Source: Cyanobacteria bacterium UBA8803
Lineage (GTDB): Bacteria > Cyanobacteriota > Cyanobacteriia > Cyanobacteriales > Coleofasciculaceae
Assembly: GCA_003505715.1 (NCBI GenBank)
Contig: DNXU01000048.1
Location: 12,472-28,306 of the forward strand
Direction: 5' to 3'
DNA length: 15,835 nucleotides
The notes below the pieces were generated by a model. It was not told the origin of the DNA. It saw only the letters and a list, made by a program, of their open reading frames with translations, and did no database searches. Each line of letters begins with the position of its first letter. Within the stretch, counting starts at the first letter, position 1. Position numbers and translations under genes: made by a program. Positions 1 to 6,931 of the stretch are shown in pieces.

Positions 1-2
1 CC

Positions 3-26
3 AGTCCGCCAGTCCACCAGTCCGCC
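3..26. repeat. 8-bp tandem repeat, three copies
   Basis: Three head-to-tail copies of an 8-mer are visible: AGTCCGCC, AGTCCACC and AGTCCGCC. They are followed by AGTGG, which begins the next palindrome. The array may continue to the left of the window. No coding content is seen. Short GC-rich tandem arrays of this kind are common between cyanobacterial genes; no function is assigned. Confidence 0.8.
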
Positions 27-146
27 AGTGGTTAAAACCACTGTCTCATAGCTAAAGTCGGTTGAAAACCGACTGAGGAGAAAAATTTTTAGTCCATTTT
101 AATGGACTTCAGCTATTAGACAGGTAATTTATTTATTCCCTGGCGG
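22..146. repeat. REPIN-like double palindromic intergenic element
   Basis: Two related half-elements face each other. The outer ends are CCGCCAG (22-28) and its exact complement CTGGCGG (140-146). Inside, CTGTCTCATAGCTAAAGTC (41-59) matches the reverse complement of 105-123 at 17 of 19 positions. Three local hairpins are nested in it: 26-33 with 36-43, 56-63 with 67-74, and 91-98 with 101-108, each with an 8-bp stem. This arrangement resembles REP/REPIN or small MITE-like elements that spread with help from a transposase encoded elsewhere. No transposase gene lies in the window. Membership of a named family is inferred. Confidence 0.65.
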
Positions 147-188
147 ATTTGGCTGGAGGGAAAGAGATAATATTTCAAAATCATCCCC

Positions 189-246
189 TACAAAAATTAA
201 TCTTTGATTTGCATAAAAATCCGAGTTATTAGCTGACTTATATACA
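189..246 (+). promoter_or_regulatory. Upstream element shared with the RTX gene (copy 1), probable promoter
   Basis: This AT-rich block lies 25 bp before the TPR start codon and is repeated almost exactly before the RTX gene at 8465-8523. About 49 of 60 aligned columns are identical, and the first 13 bases, TACAAAAATTAAT, are identical. A possible sigma-70-type promoter inside it is TTGATT (204-209), a 17-bp gap, and TATTAG (227-232). TATATA at 239-244 is an alternative -10 box. The conservation is seen directly; the promoter role is inferred. Confidence 0.6.
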
Positions 247-271
247 GAGGGCAATTAGAGAGACATTCACA

Positions 272-697
272 ATGATAAATACTATCGAACTTCCCTGCGA
301 TCGCGAAGGATTAACGCAGCAAGATCGTCACAAATTATGGTGCAGCAGAGGTGAATTCCTCGCCAGCCTAGGTAACTACGCCGAATCCCTGGTCAGCTTT
401 GATTGGGCTTTAGCCATTCAACCTGAAGATTACATGACCTGGCTCAAACGAGGAGGTGTACTGACTCATTTAGCTCGCTACACTGAAGCCCTTGTCAGTT
501 TTGAGAGATCCACAACAATCCAACCAAACGATCAAACTGCCCTGCTTTGTCAAGGAATGGTATTGCATCACTTAGGCCGTTATCAACAAGCCTATAGGTG
601 TTACGAACAAGTTCTTAACAACCAGGAGCCATCAAGCTTTTCACGACTAATCCAAATACTGAAAAAATGGGTCTATCTACCTAAACTGAGAAAATAG
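272..697 (+). CDS. Small tetratricopeptide-repeat (TPR) protein
   Basis: A 141-residue protein made mostly of three consecutive TPR units, at about residues 21-54, 55-88 and 89-118. Each shows the usual pattern of small and large hydrophobic residues, for example LGNYAESLVSFDWALAIQP and LARYTEALVSFERSTTIQP. A short lead of 20 residues precedes them and a basic tail of about 20 residues ends in PKLRK. There is no signal peptide or membrane helix, so it is probably cytoplasmic. TPRs form a helical groove that binds a partner; the partner is not shown by the sequence. It is the first gene of a probable four-gene unit, 84 bp before the protease gene. The ATG at 272 is preceded by a weak GA-rich ribosome site (258-263). 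A chaperone or adaptor role for the large downstream proteins is possible but only inferred from position. Confidence 0.85.
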   Translation: MINTIELPCDREGLTQQDRHKLWCSRGEFLASLGNYAESLVSFDWALAIQPEDYMTWLKRGGVLTHLARYTEALVSFERSTTIQPNDQTALLCQGMVLHHLGRYQQAYRCYEQVLNNQEPSSFSRLIQILKKWVYLPKLRK

Positions 698-712
698 CAA
701 TCTACCACTCTT

Positions 713-731
713 GATTAATTAGCTATTAATC
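713..731. other. Short inverted repeat between TPR and protease genes
   Basis: GATTAAT (713-719) and ATTAATC (725-731) form a 7-bp stem with a 5-nt loop, TAGCT. It is AT-rich, lacks a T-tract and lies 50 bp before the protease start. It may be an operator or a weak RNA hairpin; its function is unknown. Confidence 0.35.
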
Positions 732-781
732 ATTGCTCAGGAACATTTGGCAATACATATCTCAACCAAGGTGCCTTTATC

Positions 782-3700
782 ATGTCTATATTGCGTTTCT
801 TTTCCAGCCAGCGTCCATCTGCTCAGGGATTTAAACCTCAATCAGCAGCTGCAAAAGTCCAGCTAGATACCTTTATTCTAGAACCAATTCTTACACCCAG
901 CGGTCTGATGGATGGCCTGGATGATACCCCAGATCCAGAGGTAATCGAGCTACATTCTGAACCGCTAGATCTAGAGCATATCTCAACGATTGAGGATATC
1001 CTGCCTGACAGTTCCTTGGACTCTATGCCAGATGAAGAGTTAGAAGATATTCCTTTTATCACCTCTGGAAATGAAACCCCAGAAAAACTTAGCACCATGG
1101 CTAATGAACCCGCTGAGGAACTTCCAGTCGCAGCGCTAACTGCGGCTACCTTAGATAACTCTAACCCCACCTTTGAATCCGGCGTTTTCACAGTCGGTAA
1201 TAGCGGTCAAGTCAAAATTGACTTTCTCTTTGATGGTGGAAGCTACAAAGGAGAACTAGCCATCTTCAGTCTGGATGGCATGGAACAGTTTGAACCCGGT
1301 TCGGAAGCCTTTATCCGGGAAGTTGCCAGTCGCGCTTTGAGTAATTCTGAGTTAGGTCACGTCGTAATTTCCGATCCCGCAGAAGGAGCCAAATTTAGTG
1401 GCACTCTTGGGGAAGGCGATCGCAATTCTGGGGAATATCTCGGTGCGAAGACATTTGCCATGCGTCCTGGGGATAAGTTTGGCGTGATGTTAGTACCAAA
1501 TGGTCAGGTACAGCAGGTTTTTGACAACCCCGAAGTTGGTGGTGCAGTACGTCCGTTATTTTCTTTAGCTACTGCTAACCCCGATGATGCATTTCATCTG
1601 GGACAAATTGCCGACGTTACCGGAGATGGCAATACCTTCGTGATGGAAGACTTGCGGGTTGATGGTTGGACTGACCGAGATTATAACGATGTTATCTTCC
1701 AGGTCACAGGTGCTACTGGAGAAGCTGTAGACTTAGATGACGTGATTGCTGACGGTAAAGATTGGCGCAGCACAAAGCTGGGGCAGGAACTCCTCAACTA
1801 TACTGAGCTATCTATAGTTCAGACTGATTTAATTGAGGTAGTAGACACAAGCCAGGATAATCTTGATACTATTCTGAACGAGCAACTGACTGAATTCCCC
1901 GCCGAGTTGGACGTAGCTCTAGCTAGTCCTGAAAGCATTCTCAATGAAGACTTAGCTGAGTTGCCCAACGACTTGAATATTACCCTGGACGATCTCGAAA
2001 GTGTCATAGAAAATACAGTTGCCGATCTGCCGGAGACATCAGACACTAACATTGAGGAGTTTACTGAAAATCTGCCCGAAGATGTGAGCAGCGCTCTGAA
2101 TAATCTCAACAATACCCTAGAGGGTAAAATTGGTGACATATCTTCGGAACTGAGCCTAGCGAAGGAAGATCTAGCTAACCAATCCACCCAGTTAAATAGT
2201 ACCTTTGATGAACTCACCAGTGCTGTTGAGGAACTCAAAACTGCCCTTGGCAACGAACTGACTGAGTTACCAGAGGAATTAAAAACCTCTTTTGAGGAGT
2301 TTAGCAACCTCATTGCCCAAGGACGAACTGAACTGATTGCCCAGTTGGAAAGTACTGAGCTGGAAACTATTATCACTGAATTGACAGCAGAGGTGAACAG
2401 CCAGATTGAGGCAGAGGATGGCAGTATAATATCTACCGCCACTTATTTTGGGCAAGACAATATTATTGGTCAAGCTGACACAGGTTCTCCTCCTGTTCGT
2501 TTTGAATTTGCAGCTGCCAATCAACCTTTAGTTGGTGTCATTGATACTGGACTGAGTGCCAGTAATCCAGACATTGACTACAGCCGAATTATTTTGGGAC
2601 GCGATTGCATTGATGGCGATGATAATCCCTTACTAGAAACCAACGAAGGAGATGAACACGGCACCCACATTTTGGGTATCATTGCCGCAACCCAGGACAA
2701 CAATAAGGGTATTGATGGGATTAATGATGACGCCCCACTCTGGGTAGGACGTGCCGTTGAATCTGGACAGTGGGCAGAATCCCTTGTTGAGTTTGTCAAT
2801 ACAGCCAAAGCCTCTGGACAACCCCATGCCATTGTCAACCTCAGCTTCGATCTGACTCAAATTAACCCAGATGGCAGCATTACTACCCGCTATGAACTAA
2901 CTCCCCAAGAACGCGCTGCCATAGAGTATGCCCGCCAAAATGGAGTTCTATTAGTTGTAGCAGCAGGTAATGAAGGCGGGGCGATGTCTGCTCTCGGTGA
3001 AGCCTCAGGAGAATTCGACAACATTATTACTGTGGGTGCTACCGATCTCCTAGAACACCAACTCGATCGCATCATCGCTGCGGGTACTACCGATGAAATC
3101 AACCGGGCTGAATACTCCAACTATGGCGCAAAACTCGATATTCTAGCTTCTGGTGGCACGGACGAAAATCCTGTCACATCCACTGTGGCAGATGGTGTGG
3201 GCATCATGGCAGGTACGTCAGTTGCAACGGCTAAAGTCACGGGGGCAGCTTCCCAGGTGTGGGCAGCAAATCCTCAGCTAAACTATCGCCAGGTGATTGA
3301 AATTCTCAAAGCCACCGCCACGGACTTAGCGACATCCGGATGGGATACCGAAACTGGGGCTGGCTTGCTGAATCTAGTTGCAGCCGTCAGCATGGCGGGG
3401 CTAACTCCCCCAATCCCCCTTGAGACAGTAGCAGGAGATCCGCCCAGTTTTGATAGCAATAATGATATTGCCTCCGAACGCCCTGTTGGTTTTTGGAGTA
3501 AGCTCAAAAAAGGATTCAAAAAGATTGGCCAAGCTATCACGAAAGCCGTCAATACGGTTGTCGGTGGTGTTAAGACAGTTGCTAACAACATTGTTTCTGC
3601 TGCCAAGAAGGTAATCAATACAGTTGCCAACACTGTCCAACAAGTGGGCAATAAAGTCAGCGATGCTGTCAAGAAGACGTTAAATATCTTTGGCGGGATA

Positions 3701-5377
3701 GTCAATAATGTAATTAACAAAATTGGCGATGCCATCAAGAAAACAGTTGATTTTATTTGGAATGGCGTGAAATGGGTTAGTCGCCAACTTTGGTACAAAC
3801 TTCAGGGCATTTTCCACCGCGTCAGTCAATGGGTTACCAAATTACCCAAGCGGGTAGCACGACTAGTCCTTAATATTTGGGAAGGCGTGAAGAGTCTGAA
3901 GCCTTGGTCTGTAGAATGGTGGAAATCCCTCGGTCAAGTAAGTACTTGGGAGGATTTCGGGAAATGGTTGGGTAAAAATCTGATTTACCTAGCAGAGATT
4001 TACGGTGCCGGAGAAATCTACGAAACCCTAGCAGATTTTCTCAAGTTTACGACCCGTCCCCTGAATAGCCGAGAGATCGAAGTAGCTAAAAGCGTATTTG
4101 GCAATTCCATCAACTATAACTTGGTGCGAGTTGATACTAAAGCCTTACTAGGCCCCTCGTGGACTGGTAGAGCCTATGTCAGCTTTAATACCATCAACTC
4201 CTGGGGGCCTCTAGAGAATGACAAATTAATACATGAGTTAACCCATGTCTGGCAGTACCAACGAGATGGTGCAATCTATATGCCACAAGCAATTCATGCC
4301 CAAAACTCAGCTGCTGGATATAACTACGGTGGGGTAACCGAACTGCAACGTCGGAAGAATATTTATCAAGGGATTACTAGCTTTAACCGGGAGCAACAAG
4401 CTTCGATAGTACAGGACTATTTCCTGATCGTGAACGGGAAGCAACCTCAATACGGAAATGGCACCTATACTGATTTGCCCTTATACGCTCATTTTGTCAA
4501 AGAGGTTTCTACCTTAACAAAAGAGCAACTGAGTGAGGGAGCTTTCAATCAGCCTAAATTGATCGACCTGTCCGGTGAGTACTTCAATGTGAACCCAGAA
4601 CCCCTGAACGCAGGAGACTACTTTGACGTAGAGTTCCAGGTGCAAAATACCGAAGTGCATCGAGCTGGAGCTTTCAACGTAAACTTCTATCTATCCACAA
4701 ATAACACTATCAGCGCCTACGATCGCTACTTGGGCAGCTACTTAGTTAACAGTTTGGCAGGTAACAGCGATACGGGGACTTTGAGAACAAGACTCAAACT
4801 ACCATGGGCTGGGGATTCCTTCTGGAATAACATTGGTGATGGAACTTACTACATTGGCATGATTGTGGATGCCAATAACAATATCCGCGAGACAAATGAA
4901 GGTAACAACACTAGCACTAGCTGGTTGAATGACCATGATGATGTACCGATTTACAACACTCAGCAAGGATGGGTTACAGTTACCATCAATCGGGTAAAAG
5001 GTGACTTCGATCCCATATGGAATGATTCTGATTTCTACTCGCGTATCTCCATTGCCGGTCAAGAGTGGCGCAGCCCAACCAAAGGGGGAAGCAACGATTA
5101 TCGCCCCCCTAACTGGTACTTCACTAAATGGGTAACGGGTTCGACAGTCCCCATTACCATCAAACTCTATGACGAAGATGGACCCTCATGGCTTAACCCT
5201 GACGACCACGTTGATATCGATCCACGCTGGGGAGACAAGGACTTACACCTGACTTACAACTTATCCACAGGTCAAATCAGCGGAGATGTATATGGTAGTC
5301 AGGGACAGCAGATTTATGCCCGTGGTGCAGGTGATTCTAGCCGAGGAGAAATCTGGTTTACCGTGAATCGTTCCTAA
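782..5377 (+). CDS. Multidomain secreted protease: DUF4114, subtilisin S8, basic amphipathic segment, HExxH zincin, CARDB, C2-like
   Basis: A 1531-residue protein. Residues 1-125 are acidic with no Sec signal; a LEPIL motif starts at 33. About 130-310 is a DUF4114-type calcium-binding domain (VDGWTDRDYNDVIFQV). About 340-545 is acidic and helical with degenerate TELPEEL-type repeats. About 580-865 is a complete subtilisin domain: D588 in VIDTG, H626 in EHGTH, N730 in AAGN and S813 in GTSVA. Residues 904-1042 are amphipathic and basic (25 K/R, 4 D/E). About 1095-1215 is a second, zinc-type protease domain with H1151-E-L-T-H1155 and possible third ligand E1204. About 1255-1385 matches CARDB (VDANNNIRETNEGNN). 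About 1395-1531 is a C2-like or calcium-dependent sandwich (KLYDEDGPSW, DDHVDIDP). All catalytic residues are present, so it is probably active outside the cytoplasm. AAGGTG at 768-773 fits the chosen ATG. Subtilisin is certain; the zincin and C-terminal calls are motif-based, and substrates are unknown. Confidence 0.9.
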   Translation: MSILRFFSSQRPSAQGFKPQSAAAKVQLDTFILEPILTPSGLMDGLDDTPDPEVIELHSEPLDLEHISTIEDILPDSSLDSMPDEELEDIPFITSGNETPEKLSTMANEPAEELPVAALTAATLDNSNPTFESGVFTVGNSGQVKIDFLFDGGSYKGELAIFSLDGMEQFEPGSEAFIREVASRALSNSELGHVVISDPAEGAKFSGTLGEGDRNSGEYLGAKTFAMRPGDKFGVMLVPNGQVQQVFDNPEVGGAVRPLFSLATANPDDAFHLGQIADVTGDGNTFVMEDLRVDGWTDRDYNDVIFQVTGATGEAVDLDDVIADGKDWRSTKLGQELLNYTELSIVQTDLIEVVDTSQDNLDTILNEQLTEFPAELDVALASPESILNEDLAELPNDLNITLDDLESVIENTVADLPETSDTNIEEFTENLPEDVSSALNNLNNTLEGKIGDISSELSLAKEDLANQSTQLNSTFDELTSAVEELKTALGNELTELPEELKTSFEEFSNLIAQGRTELIAQLESTELETIITELTAEVNSQIEAEDGSIISTATYFGQDNIIGQADTGSPPVRFEFAAANQPLVGVIDTGLSASNPDIDYSRIILGRDCIDGDDNPLLETNEGDEHGTHILGIIAATQDNNKGIDGINDDAPLWVGRAVESGQWAESLVEFVNTAKASGQPHAIVNLSFDLTQINPDGSITTRYELTPQERAAIEYARQNGVLLVVAAGNEGGAMSALGEASGEFDNIITVGATDLLEHQLDRIIAAGTTDEINRAEYSNYGAKLDILASGGTDENPVTSTVADGVGIMAGTSVATAKVTGAASQVWAANPQLNYRQVIEILKATATDLATSGWDTETGAGLLNLVAAVSMAGLTPPIPLETVAGDPPSFDSNNDIASERPVGFWSKLKKGFKKIGQAITKAVNTVVGGVKTVANNIVSAAKKVINTVANTVQQVGNKVSDAVKKTLNIFGGIVNNVINKIGDAIKKTVDFIWNGVKWVSRQLWYKLQGIFHRVSQWVTKLPKRVARLVLNIWEGVKSLKPWSVEWWKSLGQVSTWEDFGKWLGKNLIYLAEIYGAGEIYETLADFLKFTTRPLNSREIEVAKSVFGNSINYNLVRVDTKALLGPSWTGRAYVSFNTINSWGPLENDKLIHELTHVWQYQRDGAIYMPQAIHAQNSAAGYNYGGVTELQRRKNIYQGITSFNREQQASIVQDYFLIVNGKQPQYGNGTYTDLPLYAHFVKEVSTLTKEQLSEGAFNQPKLIDLSGEYFNVNPEPLNAGDYFDVEFQVQNTEVHRAGAFNVNFYLSTNNTISAYDRYLGSYLVNSLAGNSDTGTLRTRLKLPWAGDSFWNNIGDGTYYIGMIVDANNNIRETNEGNNTSTSWLNDHDDVPIYNTQQGWVTVTINRVKGDFDPIWNDSDFYSRISIAGQEWRSPTKGGSNDYRPPNWYFTKWVTGSTVPITIKLYDEDGPSWLNPDDHVDIDPRWGDKDLHLTYNLSTGQISGDVYGSQGQQIYARGAGDSSRGEIWFTVNRS

Positions 5378-5388
5378 TCTTAACTTTA

Positions 5389-5425
5389 GCAGCAGGGAAA
5401 CAGGATTTTCCTTTTTCCCTGCTGC
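5389..5425 (+). other. Strong intercistronic hairpin
   Basis: GCAGCAGGGAAA (5389-5400) pairs perfectly with 5414-5425. An inner AGGA/TCCT stem (5402-5405 with 5409-5412) extends it to 16 pairs around one mismatch. It starts 12 bp after the protease stop and ends 22 bp before the M50 start. The following bases are CTTCACCACC, with no T-tract, so it is not a classical intrinsic terminator. More likely it is an RNA-stability or attenuation element that sets different levels of protease and M50/HlyD mRNA. That role is inferred. Confidence 0.6.
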
Positions 5426-5447
5426 CTTCACCACCCTAGTTCTAATC

Positions 5448-6902
5448 ATGAAGTTTCCCAACCAAATAACCCCTCAACTCCTTCAAGATTGGATTTGTCC
5501 AGATTTAAGTTCCTACTGGAAAATAGGCAAAATCCCAAACCGTGACGAGTTTGTCCTTATTGCCCTAAATGGCAATCAAAAATGGCGATTTTCCCTGGCA
5601 GAAGGCTATGCCTTGCGATACTTTAACGGTCAATTCACGACTCAACAAATCCAGACCCTCTGCCAAGAAGAACTAGGCAATATTTCCCCCAACTTTGTCA
5701 CCCAGTTAATTCAAAAACTGATCGATTACCACCTTTTAGCGGTAGAGGACACCTCCTTTGTCGAGACTCAAACCCCTAAAGGTTACCACCTCAAATCAGG
5801 TGTCCATTGGCTATACCACCCCGAAGGCTACTGGATTCTCCGCAACCCAGTAGCCGGAACCCATCGCGGACTGTTGCAGAAAGATATCCCCATTCTCACC
5901 TTTCTCCAAGTAAGCGATCGCGACAAAGCCATTATCGACCAACTCGGCACCCTCCCCCCAGAGAAACTTAGTAACTCCCAACTGCGATATCTCCTGCAAC
6001 TCCTTACTGCCACCGCCATGCTAGAAGGCACCCAACCGCCTAAACCGCGCCGGGGCAAGTTTACCCCCATGCAGCTATTATCTTTCCAAGTTTCCCTATT
6101 CAATCCTGACCCCTGGCTAACTCAGCACGTTAACAAACTGCGCTTCCTCTGGAGTCGCCTCTTTGCCTTTTTCCTGTACCTCTTTTTAGCCTTTTCGATA
6201 GTTGTGGGACTCCATCAGCGCTTAGAGATTCTGTTCCACGGCCAGCAACTTTGGCAATACCAAGGCGCTACCCTCATCATTCCCTTTGCCTTACTTGCAG
6301 CTTTAGTAGTCACCCTTCACGAACTCGGTCATGCCTTCACCTTAAAACATTACGGCGGCATCGTTCCCGAAATTGGGTTCCTGTTTATGTGCCTGATTCC
6401 TGCTGCCTATACCAATACCACCGATTCTTATTGCTTGTCGCGCTGGCAAAGAATTCTGGTAGTTGGCGCTGGTATCCTCGTCCAAGTCACCCTCGCTGCT
6501 GTGGCGCTATGGTTGTGGAACCTCTCCACCCCAGGCACCTGGCTACATACCAGCAGTTACCTGCTTATGGTAGCGAGTTTATTTACCGTAGCGGTCAATC
6601 TCAATCCCCTAGCTAAGTTTGATGGCTATTACCTGGCAGTAGCCGTAACAGGTATTAACAATCTGCGCAGCCGTGCCTTTAGCTTCTACACTCACCTCCT
6701 CACAGGTAAACCGATTAAAGAAACCAGACGCGATCGCTGGATTCTCGCTACCTATGCTCCCTTTAGTCTGGCCTATATCTGGTTCGTCTTCGGATTCCTC
6801 CTCTTCAGAATCAGCGACTGGATTCTCGTCAATATTCCCACCACCACCTTCCTTCTCCTCCTCATTTGGGCAATTTACTTCTACTTTCCCAGTAAAAAAT
6901 AA
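5448..6902 (+). CDS. M50 (site-2 type) membrane peptidase with PqqD-like N-terminus
   Basis: A 484-residue protein. Residues 20-98 resemble a PqqD-like winged-helix domain (SLAEGYALRYFNGQFTTQQI); 110-195 may hold a second such fold. Helices follow at about 235-256, 275-292, 308-322, 334-357, 370-388, 433-455 and 460-480. The zinc site is H291-E-L-G-H295 in the second helix, with the usual distal motif NPLAKFDGYY (N386, P387, D392). PEIGFLFMCLIPAAYTNTTD between them is typical of the M50 branch encoded beside HlyD proteins. Members cut or handle substrates within or next to the inner membrane; PqqD-like domains in other systems bind leader peptides. The gene follows the protease by 70 bp and precedes the HlyD gene by 29 bp, so co-transcription is likely. 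No clear ribosome site precedes the ATG, which is common in cyanobacteria. The peptidase class is firm; the substrate is unknown. Confidence 0.88.
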   Translation: MKFPNQITPQLLQDWICPDLSSYWKIGKIPNRDEFVLIALNGNQKWRFSLAEGYALRYFNGQFTTQQIQTLCQEELGNISPNFVTQLIQKLIDYHLLAVEDTSFVETQTPKGYHLKSGVHWLYHPEGYWILRNPVAGTHRGLLQKDIPILTFLQVSDRDKAIIDQLGTLPPEKLSNSQLRYLLQLLTATAMLEGTQPPKPRRGKFTPMQLLSFQVSLFNPDPWLTQHVNKLRFLWSRLFAFFLYLFLAFSIVVGLHQRLEILFHGQQLWQYQGATLIIPFALLAALVVTLHELGHAFTLKHYGGIVPEIGFLFMCLIPAAYTNTTDSYCLSRWQRILVVGAGILVQVTLAAVALWLWNLSTPGTWLHTSSYLLMVASLFTVAVNLNPLAKFDGYYLAVAVTGINNLRSRAFSFYTHLLTGKPIKETRRDRWILATYAPFSLAYIWFVFGFLLFRISDWILVNIPTTTFLLLLIWAIYFYFPSKK

Positions 6903-6931
6903 CAATTTTTAGGATTTAAATTATACTAACT

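Noticed and set aside
1819..2442. Open frame of 207 codons on the minus strand inside the protease gene
   Set aside because: It is Ser-rich low-complexity sequence that mirrors the acidic repeats of the plus-strand gene. There is no promoter or recognisable domain, and the plus-strand frame is certain.
3283..3798. Open frame of 171 codons on the minus strand with hydrophobic stretches
   Set aside because: Its hydrophobic Leu/Thr-rich content is the antisense of the Lys/Val-rich amphipathic segment. It spans the end of the subtilisin domain, and no start context supports it.
5389..5425. Intercistronic hairpin considered as an intrinsic terminator
   Set aside because: No run of T follows the stem, and the next gene starts 22 bp later with no promoter visible between them.
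6251..6912. Two further plus-strand open frames inside the M50 gene (6251-6616 and 6673-6912)
   Set aside because: They are frame-shifted shadows of the M50 coding sequence with low-complexity or Cys/His/Arg-rich products. The M50 frame has the full family motifs.
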